Source of the DNA: RGIG5579 sp045655865
GTDB taxonomy: Bacteria > Bacillota > Clostridia > Oscillospirales > SIG627
Assembly: GCA_045655865.1 (NCBI GenBank)
Contig: JAZOQB010000047.1
Coordinates: forward strand, 9,677 to 73,676
Direction: 5' to 3'
Length of the DNA: 64,000 nucleotides
Position 1 is the first letter of the stretch. Each line of letters starts with the position of its first letter. The notes under the pieces are model-generated. The model was given only the letters and a program-made list of their open reading frames with translations, was not told the origin of the DNA and ran no database searches. The position numbers were made by a program, and so were the translations under genes. This document shows positions 20,713-28,761 of this stretch, piece after piece.

Positions 20713-21456
20713 ATGCAAAACAAGCAAAGGCCCATGATCACTTTTTCCATTTTTTCCAAAGAGTATTGGAAAGAAGCCGCCAAAGAACTGACCAGAACCG
20801 ACACGCTGATTTTCGCAGCATTAATGATCGCGCTAAGAGTTGTGGTAAAGTTGTTCCGTGTTCCGGTAATCAACGGTGTCACCTTTACTTTTGACGCCTA
20901 CGTCAATTCCCTCGGATCGCTGGTTTACGGTCCTGTTGTGGGGCTTCTAGCCGGCGCTGTGAGCGATACCATAGGTTGTATCATAGCCCCCAACGGCGTT
21001 TACTTCTTTCCTTTCATGTTCGTAGAAATGGCAAGCAGTTTCCTCTTTGGCCTTTTTTTCTGGCGTCGCAAACTCTCCGTTCCTAAAGCACTAGCTGCAA
21101 AATTTTCAGTCAATTTGATCTGTAATATTATCATGACCTCTGCCTTTATGAAGTGGGAATACTATCTTCTCGGAGATGCCAAGTTTTACACCTACAACCT
21201 TATCAACGCCACTCGTATCGTGAAAAATCTGGTGCTATTTCCGCTGGAAGCCACTCTGATCGTTTTAATCCTCACTGCCCTACTACCTGCTCTGAAAGTT
21301 GCTCAGGTAGTCCCGAAAGATCAGGAAGCATTAAAATTAAGAAAAGCAGACATCATTTTGATTGCTCTCCTCTTACTGCTTTCCGTGGCGCTGATCCTTT
21401 TCTATATGTTCTTTTTAAAGGACTGGGTCTCCGCGCATAATATTAAGTTGCTGTAA
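20713..21456 (+). CDS. folT: Folate-family ECF transporter S component FolT
   Basis: 247 residues with six hydrophobic segments. The ALMIALRVVVKLF start of the first helix is the S-component contact motif for EcfT (small residues in an AxxxA-like pattern), and YVNSLGSLVYGPVVGLLAGAVSDTIG matches the folate S-component family in pieces. It binds folates outside and docks on the EcfA1-EcfA2-EcfT motor, encoded here at 3,833-6,388. The THF riboswitch just upstream ties it to folate supply. A longer C-terminal helix than usual ends in the cytosol or outside. Confidence 0.9.
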   Translation: MQNKQRPMITFSIFSKEYWKEAAKELTRTDTLIFAALMIALRVVVKLFRVPVINGVTFTFDAYVNSLGSLVYGPVVGLLAGAVSDTIGCIIAPNGVYFFPFMFVEMASSFLFGLFFWRRKLSVPKALAAKFSVNLICNIIMTSAFMKWEYYLLGDAKFYTYNLINATRIVKNLVLFPLEATLIVLILTALLPALKVAQVVPKDQEALKLRKADIILIALLLLLSVALILFYMFFLKDWVSAHNIKLL

Positions 21457-21460
21457 AAGA

Positions 21461-21489
21461 AAAACGCCTTCCTTGCAGGAAGGCGTTTT
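21461..21489 (+). terminator. Intrinsic terminator after folT, shared with the convergent gene
   Basis: AAAACGCCTTCC (21461-21472) and GGAAGGCGTTTT (21478-21489) with loop TTGCA, then TT. The flanking A and T runs allow termination from both sides. Confidence 0.9.
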
Positions 21490-21501
21490 TTATCTATGTT
21501 G

Positions 21502-21909
21502 TTATCTCTTGAATTCTTTGACAAATTCCTTGCCGCATTTCCGGCAACGAATTCGAAACTTGCCTATCTTTCGAGGCATTCGAAGGGGAGCTGAGCAATG
21601 GGGACAGCGGAAAAAGCGAGTTGTCTTGCGGTTTCGAAACCGATTGACAGCATAGCGACACTGTGTACAAAAGCGGTACCAATCGTTTGCCTCTTTTCTT
21701 CGCTTGACGATATTTTTTGAGAACATTCGAAAGAAGATCGCAAAGCAAAGAAAAAGCTCCAAAAGATATAAGACCAGACTGTGAAACACCAGATTCAGCG
21801 CCGCCAGAACCAGCCAACATACGGTAAGAAATTGATTGAGAGAATCGGTGCCGTAGCGTCCGATCATAAAGCGAGAAAAGCCTTCTCGCATGCGAAAAAG
21901 AAATCTCAT
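21502..21909 (-). CDS. Small membrane protein with C-terminal zinc ribbons
   Basis: 135 residues. Two hydrophobic helices (about 24-65) followed by a basic linker and Cys pairs CTQC, CPHC and CRKC near the C-terminus, a zinc-ribbon arrangement that likely faces the cytosol. No named family is recognised. ATG at 21909 overlaps the metallopeptidase stop as ATGA and has GGAGGAG in front, so the two proteins are made together. A role as partner or regulator of the peptidase is an inference from coupling only. Confidence 0.72.
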   Translation of the reverse strand: MRFLFRMREGFSRFMIGRYGTDSLNQFLTVCWLVLAALNLVFHSLVLYLLELFLCFAIFFRMFSKNIVKRRKEANDWYRFCTQCRYAVNRFRNRKTTRFFRCPHCSAPLRMPRKIGKFRIRCRKCGKEFVKEFKR

Positions 21910-22634
21910 CTTCTCCTCCTGGATCCGGTCACCATAGCCAAAAGCCGCAAAAATTGCACGAGAGATACGGCCAGGGATGCCACGTAAGTTAAAGCAGCGG
22001 CATTCAAAGTTTTTCGTGCTCCCACCAATTCCTCCCGGCTCAAGATGTCCCCCTCTTCCAAAGCCGTGATGGCACGGTGGGAAGCATTGTATTCCGTAGG
22101 CAGGGTCACAAGCTGAAAAATTACGCAAAGGCTATAACAGAAAACACCGATCAGGGCCAATTCATACCCAAAAGGATACTCCACGTAAAGACCCAGAAGC
22201 AGTCCGATCAGAATCAGGGGCATAGAAAGACGGGAACCGATATTCGTCACAGGAACGATGGCCGAACGGATGCGAATGGGAAGGTATCCCTTCGCATGCT
22301 GAACTGCGTGCCCTGCCTCGTGAGCGGCAACGCCGATGGCGGCAGTGGAAGCGGAATCGTATACCGCTTCGGATAGATAGATGGTATTGTCACGGGGATC
22401 AAAATGATCCGTTAGATTTCCTGCCGTTCGGGTAACCGACACCCCCTCCACACCGTTTGCATCAAGCACCTTTTTTGCTGCCTGAGCGGCAGTGATTCCT
22501 CGGCGGGAAAACTGGGAAGAATAGCGCTTGAAGGTGCTGTTCACGTTGGCGCTGGCGATCATGGAACCGATGGCCGCAATCAGCACTAAGGGATATCCGA
22601 ACACTTCAAAAATGCCCAGCAATTGATTCCACAT
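21906..22634 (-). CDS. YugP-type zinc metallopeptidase
   Basis: 242 residues. A membrane helix at the N-terminus, the zinc motif HEAGHAVQHAKGY (about 104-116; HExxH with Glu as base), and three or more C-terminal hydrophobic segments. This is the Zn_peptidase_2 family (Bacillus YugP), a membrane-embedded peptidase of unknown substrate. The residues required for zinc binding and catalysis are present. It lies 35 bases downstream of yhbY and is translationally coupled to the zinc-ribbon protein. Confidence 0.9.
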   Translation of the reverse strand: MWNQLLGIFEVFGYPLVLIAAIGSMIASANVNSTFKRYSSQFSRRGITAAQAAKKVLDANGVEGVSVTRTAGNLTDHFDPRDNTIYLSEAVYDSASTAAIGVAAHEAGHAVQHAKGYLPIRIRSAIVPVTNIGSRLSMPLILIGLLLGLYVEYPFGYELALIGVFCYSLCVIFQLVTLPTEYNASHRAITALEEGDILSREELVGARKTLNAAALTYVASLAVSLVQFLRLLAMVTGSRRRR

Positions 22635-22669
22635 AATCTTTCCTCTCTCTATTTTTCTTGCGTGCCAAC

Positions 22670-22966
22670 TTATTTTGGCAACTGAATTTTCGGGTCTTTT
22701 TTGCTCTTCTTATAAAGGACAAATTTTCTGCCGATCACTTGCACCCCTTCACAGCCGAGAAGTTGGCACACTTGTCTGGAAACCTCCTTGGGATCCAGAT
22801 CGGCATTTTCCAAAACACTTACCTTGACCAGTTCGTTTTTCTCAAGTCCTTCCCGAATTTGAGTCAAAAAGGCGTCGTCCTCAAAACCTGCCTTTCCTAC
22901 TTGATATTTGGCGGGAAGCGCGTTGGAAAGTGAACGAAGATAAGCTCTTTGCTTGCCTGTAATCAT
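22670..22966 (-). CDS. yhbY: YhbY-family (CRM domain) RNA-binding protein
   Basis: 98 residues, a single CRM domain with the GxxG-like loop (VGKAGFEDD, about 24-32), the ELVKVSVLEN strand and the final IGRKFVLYKKSK. Members associate with pre-50S ribosome particles. The start is ATG 22966 with AGGAG upstream; in-frame codons further up lie in the promoter. It begins the leftward transcript that includes the metallopeptidase pair. Confidence 0.92.
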   Translation of the reverse strand: MITGKQRAYLRSLSNALPAKYQVGKAGFEDDAFLTQIREGLEKNELVKVSVLENADLDPKEVSRQVCQLLGCEGVQVIGRKFVLYKKSKKDPKIQLPK

Positions 22967-22998
22967 AGTATTTCTCCTACGAGTAAAATAAGTACTCC

Positions 22999-23027
22999 AT
23001 TTTATCATTTTCTCTTTTCCTTGTCAA
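22999..23027 (-). promoter_or_regulatory. Promoter of yhbY
   Basis: Minus strand TTGACA (23027-23022), 17 bases, TAAAAT (23004-22999). Its -35 is eight bases from the -35 of the opposite ktrB promoter. Confidence 0.82.
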
Positions 23028-23035
23028 CCAACGTC

Positions 23036-23064
23036 TTTACAAATCCGGAAAAAAGTGGTATACT
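23036..23064 (+). promoter_or_regulatory. Promoter of ktrB-ktrA
   Basis: TTTACA (23036-23041), 17 bases, TATACT (23059-23064). The leader is about 50 bases and contains a five-codon reading frame at 23,110-23,127 that overlaps the ktrB start. Confidence 0.75.
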
Positions 23065-23123
23065 GAAAATTGATCTAATCGCAAGATCCATTTGTAAATT
23101 TAGGATACTATGACTGAAAACGG

Positions 23124-24473
23124 ATGAGAAAAATGAAAAGATTTTTTAAAAATTTTTCCCATGTGCAGATCATCGCCACTGGATTTCTTGTCCTGATCCT
23201 ACTGGGAACTTTGGCTTTGATGCTCCCCTTTTCCACACAAGGAGAAGAAAATGTCTCTTTTTTAGACGCTCTCTTTACCGCTACCAGCGCTTCTTGCGTC
23301 ACGGGGCTTGTAACCTTAGATACCGGAACGGTCTGGTCCGGGTTCGGCCAAGGCGTCATCCTCTTTTTGATCCAGATCGGCGGGCTTGGATTTATGACCA
23401 TTGCCACTTTTTTCTTCATTCTCTTCCGAAAGCGCATGGGTCTGCGCCAGCGGGAGGTGATGAGTGAGAGCATCAACGCTTCCAGCATCGGCGGAATCCG
23501 TCGTCTGGCAAAGCACATCGTCGGGGGAACTCTTCTTTTTGAAGGCATAGGAGCCATCATTTTATCTCTGCGCTTTGCCCTAAGATACGGTTTTTCACCC
23601 GGAAAGGCGATCTGGTTTGGTGTATTTCACTCCATTTCCGCCTTTTGCAACGCCGGTTTCGATCTAAACGGAGGATTTTCCTCTTTCTCCGGTTATTCCG
23701 GTGACTGGATAATCTGCATGACCTTGATGATTCTGGTCGTTGTGGGCGGCCTTGGCTTTTTCGTGTGGGAGGATATCAAAAATCACAGGCTTCTCTTTCG
23801 TCGCTATCATCTGCATACAAAAATCGTTCTCACAGCAACTTTCCTTTTAATCTTCTTGCCCGCCCTGCTGTTTTTTATTCTGGAAGCGGATGCTTCCCAC
23901 CGCGGAATGGACACAGCAAGCGCTCTGCTTGCCAGTCTCTTTGACGCCGTCTCACCCAGGACTGCGGGAATGAATATCACCGACACCGCCTCCCTATCTC
24001 CCGGCGGCTTTCTCTTAACGATCCTTTTGATGTTCATCGGCGGAAGCCCCAGCTCTACAGCAGGCGGAATTAAGACCACCACTTTGGCAATTTTGATCTT
24101 GTTTTCGATCGCCACCATTCGCAAATCCCGTTTTACAGGGGCCTTTGGAAAACGTTTTCGTGAAGACAACATCTACAAAGCGGTGAGCGTTTTCTTTGTC
24201 AATCTTTCCATGGCACTTTTGGGTGTTTTCGTCATTGCGGCCATGCAACCGTCCCTTGGATTTGTGAACATTTCCTTCGAAGTGTTTTCCGCCATTGGGA
24301 CCGTGGGCATGAGTACCGGCATTACCCGGGATCTGGAATGTGCCTCACGGCTTGTCATCATTCTCTTGATGTTTTGCGGTCGGGTAGGAAGCATTTCTTT
24401 CGGCGCGGCGCTCATGGAAAAGAAAGCACCGCCACCTGTCATGGCACCCTATGAAGACATCACCGTCGGGTGA
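23124..24473 (+). CDS. ktrB: TrkH/KtrB-family potassium transporter, pore subunit
   Basis: 449 residues with the four membrane-pore-membrane repeats of the Trk/Ktr family. The selectivity-loop segments are visible in order: SASCVTGL (about 56), FCNAGFD (about 176), SPRTAGMN (about 280) and GTVGMSTG (about 394), each with its filter glycine. It moves K+ (with Na+ in many KtrB) inward. The ATG at 23124 has no strong ribosome site and overlaps a mini reading frame as ATGA; ATG 23133 with GGATGAG is an alternative. Paired with ktrA 19 bases downstream. Confidence 0.93.
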   Translation: MRKMKRFFKNFSHVQIIATGFLVLILLGTLALMLPFSTQGEENVSFLDALFTATSASCVTGLVTLDTGTVWSGFGQGVILFLIQIGGLGFMTIATFFFILFRKRMGLRQREVMSESINASSIGGIRRLAKHIVGGTLLFEGIGAIILSLRFALRYGFSPGKAIWFGVFHSISAFCNAGFDLNGGFSSFSGYSGDWIICMTLMILVVVGGLGFFVWEDIKNHRLLFRRYHLHTKIVLTATFLLIFLPALLFFILEADASHRGMDTASALLASLFDAVSPRTAGMNITDTASLSPGGFLLTILLMFIGGSPSSTAGGIKTTTLAILILFSIATIRKSRFTGAFGKRFREDNIYKAVSVFFVNLSMALLGVFVIAAMQPSLGFVNISFEVFSAIGTVGMSTGITRDLECASRLVIILLMFCGRVGSISFGAALMEKKAPPPVMAPYEDITVG

Positions 24474-24492
24474 TGACGTAAGGAGAAAAAAT

Positions 24493-25137
24493 ATGAAAAC
24501 ATTTTTGGTCATCGGTGTTGGATCATACGGTTATCACTTGATCCGTTCACTCTCGGAACAACGCTGTGAAATTTTGGTAGTCGATCGCGATGAAAAACGT
24601 CTGGAATCGGTTTTACCTTGGGCCACAAGTGCTAAAATTGCGGACTGCACCAATGCCGAGGTTCTGGCCTCTTTTGACGTTGACAGTTTTGACGCTTGTT
24701 TTGTCTGCGTGGATTCGGATTTTGTGGCGGCTCTTCAGATCACATGTCTTTTAAAGGATCTGGGCGCAAAAATGATCTACAGTTGTGCCGATCAGGATCT
24801 GCAAGCAAGACTTCTCTCCAGAAACGGTGCAGACGCCATCATTTATCCGGAGAAGGATATGGCTCGCCGTATGGCTTTGAACGTGAGCTGTGAAAATATT
24901 TTCGATTCCTTTGAATTGGCTGAAGATTTCTATGTTTTTGAGATCGCAGTACGCAAAGAATGGATCGGAAAGACTCTGCGGGAATTGAACTTCCGCGCTC
25001 ACTTCTCTCTTAACGTTCTGGCAATCAAAGAGGATGAAAAGGTCTTCCCCATCAATTCACCCGATTACATTTTCCGGGAAAACACTCACATTCTGGTGAT
25101 GGGAAAACGGGAGGACATATACAAAGTCATCAATTAA
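24493..25137 (+). CDS. ktrA: KtrA-family RCK regulatory subunit of the potassium transporter
   Basis: 214 residues. N-terminal Rossmann RCK_N with the nucleotide motif GVGSYG (about 7-12) and the ribose-binding acidic residue in LVVDRD, then RCK_C (about 135-214). The octameric ring gates KtrB with ATP/ADP, and in Firmicutes the RCK_C domain binds c-di-AMP to close the channel. A c-di-AMP receptor gene (darA) lies 3.3 kb away, though not in the same transcript. AAGGAG precedes ATG 24493. Confidence 0.93.
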   Translation: MKTFLVIGVGSYGYHLIRSLSEQRCEILVVDRDEKRLESVLPWATSAKIADCTNAEVLASFDVDSFDACFVCVDSDFVAALQITCLLKDLGAKMIYSCADQDLQARLLSRNGADAIIYPEKDMARRMALNVSCENIFDSFELAEDFYVFEIAVRKEWIGKTLRELNFRAHFSLNVLAIKEDEKVFPINSPDYIFRENTHILVMGKREDIYKVIN

Positions 25138-25170
25138 AGAATAAATGGCAAAAAAATCTATAAAAATTAT

Positions 25171-25206
25171 TCATAACAGGTTAAAATAAACCTGTTATGA
25201 TTTTTC
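25171..25206 (+). terminator. Terminator after ktrA
   Basis: TCATAACAGGTT/AACCTGTTATGA, perfect 12-bp arms (25171-25182, 25189-25200) with loop AAAATA, followed by TTTTTC. The low G+C of the stem leaves open a second role as an operator for the ABC gene 40 bases on. Confidence 0.75.
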
Positions 25207-25246
25207 TGGGATAAAATTTTAATTTTTGCAGAGGAGGGAATATCAA

Positions 25247-28225
25247 ATGCTCAAGCTTATTGATATCAAAAAAGATTATCTTTCCGGAAGCGAAAAGGTT
25301 GAGGCGCTGAAAGGTGTTACACTTTCTTTTCGCAAAAGTGAATTTGTCTCTATTTTAGGTCCTTCCGGCTGCGGTAAAACTACCCTTCTTAACATCGTAG
25401 GCGGACTGGATCAATATACCTCCGGAGATCTTGTCATAGGCGGCAAGAGCACCAAGGACTTCAAAGACATAGACTGGGATACTTACCGCAACCACTCCAT
25501 CGGCTTTGTCTTCCAGAACTATAACCTGATCCCCCACCAAAGCGTTTTGGCCAACGTAGAATTGGCTTTGACCCTCTCCGGCGTGGATAAGGCTGAGAGA
25601 AAAAAGAGAGCCATTACCGCTCTGGAAAAAGTAGGGCTGAAGGATCAAATGAAAAAAAGGCCCAACCAGCTTTCCGGCGGTCAAATGCAACGCGTGGCCA
25701 TTGCCCGCGCTCTTGTAAACGATCCGGAAATTTTATTGGCGGACGAACCGACCGGTGCCTTGGATTCCGTAACCAGCGTACAGATCATGGAGATCTTAAA
25801 AGAGGTTGCCAAAGAGAAACTGGTGATCATGGTCACGCATAACCCGGACCTGGCAGAAAAATACTCCACCCGTATCATCAAGTTCTTGGACGGACGGATA
25901 TCAGATGACTCCAATCCCCTCTCGAAAACAGATGCTCCGGAAATTTCTACCAAAGCAAAAAAAGAAAAAAAGCCTTCTATGTCCCTTTCCACGGCCCTTT
26001 CCCTTTCTTTGAACAATCTTATGACCAAGAAAGGAAGGACTCTTTTGACCGCCATTGCCGGATCCATCGGGATCATTGGCATTGCACTGATCCTTTCCCT
26101 TTCCAACGGGATCAACACCTATATCAACTCAGTACAAGAAAATACCCTTTCCAGCTACCCCATTACCATTCAAGCAGAAAGCGTAGATCTCTCAACGCTC
26201 ATGACTTCCCTGATGGGGGTCAACCGCCAGGATCCGGAAAACATGCATGAAAATGATGCAGTGTATTCCTCCAGCGTGATGAAGGATATGGTAAACTCTC
26301 TGAACAACGCGCAGATACAGACAAACAATCTGACTTTATTCAAAGAATTTATCGAGCAAAACGGCCAAGGGATCCAGGATTATGTTTCCAACATTCAGTA
26401 TTCTTACGATCTTCCCATGAACATTTACACCAAAGATGACACCGGAAAGATCGTTAAGAGCGATATGGAAGAGATCTGGACGGGAATCTTTTCCCAGATG
26501 GGTTTTTCTCAGCAAAGCATGCCCCTGGGCTCTTCCAACTCCCAGATGGGAATGAACGCCATTCCCCTGTGGCAGGAAATGCTCCCCAACCAGGATGGGA
26601 GTGGCATCAGTCCTCTTTTGATTGAGCAATACGATCTGATTTACGGCAGCTGGCCCGAATCATACGATCAGGTGGTATTGGTAGTCAATGAATACAACGA
26701 ACTGAGCGATTTGATCCTTTGCGGATTGGGCCTAAAATCCATCGAGGAGATCGCCAAAGAGACCATGGCTTCTCAAAAAGGAGAGATTCTTGACACCACC
26801 AAACAATCCTGGAGCTATGAAGAGATTTGTCAAAAAAAATTCAGGCTCTTTTTATCCAGCGATCTGTATCAGAAAAATCTGGGCGGTGGATATACGCTTT
26901 TGACCGAAACAGAAAAGGGGCTGGATTATCTGTATGCCAGCGAAAAGGGTCTTGACATCAAGATCTGCGGCATCATCCGCCAAAAGGAAGATGCTGTGGC
27001 AGGCATGATGACCGGTGCTCTTGGGTACACGGCGGATCTAACCCGGTACCTGATCGAAAAGACCGAAGAGAGTCTGATGATTCAGGAACAAAAAAACAAT
27101 CCGGAAAACGACATTATTTTAAACCTCCCCTTCCTGCCCGAAAATTTTGTGGAAGCTTCTGACCAGGAAAAAGCAGATCTGATCCGGGAGCATCTTCTAT
27201 CTTTGGATGTCGCAAAAAAAGCGGAGATCTATATTACCATTACTTCCACCCCCACAAAAGACTATCTGGACAGCTCCGTGGAAAAGATGCTGACCGGCAT
27301 GACCCGGGAAAAAATGGAAAACATGGTGATGCAGTTTCTAGCCTCTCAAGAAAAAGAAGGAACTGATATTTCCTACATTCAGGAATACATCACCAATATG
27401 AGCGATGAAGAACTTTTCGAAGCGGTACGGGAAGGACTGGAAAACCAAATTGCCCAGCAGTATCAACAGCAAGTATCCCAAGGTCTGGCAATGTACTCCC
27501 AGGCGCAACTGGCAGGAATGCTGGAGATGGCCCTTCGCAATCCCGACGCTTATTCCCTTTCCCAAATGGTTTCCTTCTACGACGATTATATGCCCCCCTC
27601 TCATTCCGAAAAAACTTTGGATGAGAATCTTGAAAGCCTTGGCTGGGTTGACAAAAAGAGCCCCAGTGCCGTGAACATCTACGCCAAGACCTTCGAAGAC
27701 AAGGACCGCATCAATAACGCCATTGCCGCCTATAACATGGACAAACAAGAAGAAGACAAGATCAGTTACACCGACTACATGGCCCTTCTCATGTCATCCA
27801 TTTCCACCATTATCAACGCCATCTCCTATGTTCTGGTATCCTTTGTTGCAGTATCTCTTGTGGTTTCTTCCATTATGATCGGCATCATCACCTATATCTC
27901 CGTTTTGGAACGCACCAAAGAGATCGGAATTCTCCGTGCCATCGGCGCGTCCAAAAAGGATATTTCCCGCGTATTCAATGCAGAAAGCATTATTGAGGGG
28001 CTGGCCGCCGGCGTCATCGGCATTATCATTTCTCTTGTTTTGCTCATTCCCATCAACATCATCATACGGTATTTGACCGGAATTTCCTCCATCGGTGCTG
28101 CCCTGCCTGTGGTGGGAGGGATAAGCTTGGTAATCATCAGCGTGCTACTCTCCTTCATTGCAGGTCTTATTCCCTCTAGATTTGCGGCAAAAAAAGATCC
28201 GGTAGAGGCGCTACGCACCGAATAA
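25247..28225 (+). CDS. MacB-like ABC transporter, fused ATPase and permease
   Basis: 992 residues. ATPase domain (1-225): Walker A GPSGCGKTT, signature LSGGQMQRVAIARA, Walker B ILLADEPTGALD, H-loop VTHNPD. A Lys-rich linker leads to one membrane helix (about 262-290), a very large extracellular domain (about 290-845), and three C-terminal helices with the FtsX-type sequences VLERTKEIGILRAIGA and KDPVEALRTE. This is the Type VII/MacB mechanotransmission architecture, which works on extracytoplasmic lipids, peptides or signals rather than transport through the membrane. No two-component system or peptide gene is adjacent, so the substrate is unknown. AGGAGG precedes ATG 25247. Confidence 0.92.
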   Translation: MLKLIDIKKDYLSGSEKVEALKGVTLSFRKSEFVSILGPSGCGKTTLLNIVGGLDQYTSGDLVIGGKSTKDFKDIDWDTYRNHSIGFVFQNYNLIPHQSVLANVELALTLSGVDKAERKKRAITALEKVGLKDQMKKRPNQLSGGQMQRVAIARALVNDPEILLADEPTGALDSVTSVQIMEILKEVAKEKLVIMVTHNPDLAEKYSTRIIKFLDGRISDDSNPLSKTDAPEISTKAKKEKKPSMSLSTALSLSLNNLMTKKGRTLLTAIAGSIGIIGIALILSLSNGINTYINSVQENTLSSYPITIQAESVDLSTLMTSLMGVNRQDPENMHENDAVYSSSVMKDMVNSLNNAQIQTNNLTLFKEFIEQNGQGIQDYVSNIQYSYDLPMNIYTKDDTGKIVKSDMEEIWTGIFSQMGFSQQSMPLGSSNSQMGMNAIPLWQEMLPNQDGSGISPLLIEQYDLIYGSWPESYDQVVLVVNEYNELSDLILCGLGLKSIEEIAKETMASQKGEILDTTKQSWSYEEICQKKFRLFLSSDLYQKNLGGGYTLLTETEKGLDYLYASEKGLDIKICGIIRQKEDAVAGMMTGALGYTADLTRYLIEKTEESLMIQEQKNNPENDIILNLPFLPENFVEASDQEKADLIREHLLSLDVAKKAEIYITITSTPTKDYLDSSVEKMLTGMTREKMENMVMQFLASQEKEGTDISYIQEYITNMSDEELFEAVREGLENQIAQQYQQQVSQGLAMYSQAQLAGMLEMALRNPDAYSLSQMVSFYDDYMPPSHSEKTLDENLESLGWVDKKSPSAVNIYAKTFEDKDRINNAIAAYNMDKQEEDKISYTDYMALLMSSISTIINAISYVLVSFVAVSLVVSSIMIGIITYISVLERTKEIGILRAIGASKKDISRVFNAESIIEGLAAGVIGIIISLVLLIPINIIIRYLTGISSIGAALPVVGGISLVIISVLLSFIAGLIPSRFAAKKDPVEALRTE

Positions 28226-28242
28226 GCGCAGAATTTTTTCCG

Positions 28243-28285
28243 ATTCCCAAAGGCCGGAAAAACCGGCTTTTGGGAATTTCTTATT
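28243..28285 (+). terminator. Terminator after the ABC fusion gene
   Basis: ATTCCCAAAGGCCGG (28243-28257) pairs with CCGGCTTTTGGGAAT (28263-28277), one G-U pair, followed by TTCTTATTTTTC. Confidence 0.88.
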
Positions 28286-28323
28286 TTTCTTTTTGATTTA
28301 TTCAGAATTTTTTAACATTTTTT

Positions 28324-28352
28324 TTGACAAGTGAACGCCAATATGGTATACT
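28324..28352 (+). promoter_or_regulatory. Strong promoter of darA-holB
   Basis: TTGACA (28324-28329), 17 bases, TATACT (28347-28352), then a leader of about 75 bases ending in AGGAGG (28415-28420). Confidence 0.85.
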
Positions 28353-28429
28353 AAGTTAGAATAAAACAGTACATGGTGAGAGTGCGCAAAAGCAAACACC
28401 AAACTTAGCGTAACAGGAGGTCTTTGCAT

Positions 28430-28753
28430 ATGAAAATGATTTTTGCTATCGTTAGCAACGAAGATGCATCCAAAGTGATCAAAGCTTTGAATCAAGAACA
28501 TTTTTCTGCTACCAGGCTGGCCTCCAGCGGCGGCTTTTTATTAAAAGGAAACACCACGATCATCTCCGGTGTCCAGGACGATCAGGTTCAGCGCGTCAAA
28601 GAACTGATCAAGGAACATTCCAAAAAAAGAACCCAGCTTATGCCCATTGACTACCCACATTACAGCCACGGCGTGGCTCCGTATCCCGTAGAGATCACCA
28701 TTGGCGGTGCGACGATCTTTGTGATGGATGTGGAATCTTACGAAAAAGACTGA
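28430..28753 (+). CDS. darA: Cyclic di-AMP receptor DarA (PstA)
   Basis: 107 residues, PII-like trimeric fold. The start KMIFAIVSNEDASKVIKAL, the loop ATRLASSGGFLLKGNTT (Thr/Arg/Gly residues that grip c-di-AMP in this family) and the C-terminal EITIGGATIFVMDVE match DarA/PstA throughout. It binds c-di-AMP; its downstream partner is not known in general. ATG 28430 is nine bases after AGGAGG. It lies eight bases before holB, the same neighbour it has in Bacillus. Confidence 0.95.
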   Translation: MKMIFAIVSNEDASKVIKALNQEHFSATRLASSGGFLLKGNTTIISGVQDDQVQRVKELIKEHSKKRTQLMPIDYPHYSHGVAPYPVEITIGGATIFVMDVESYEKD

Positions 28754-28761
28754 AGCAGGAC

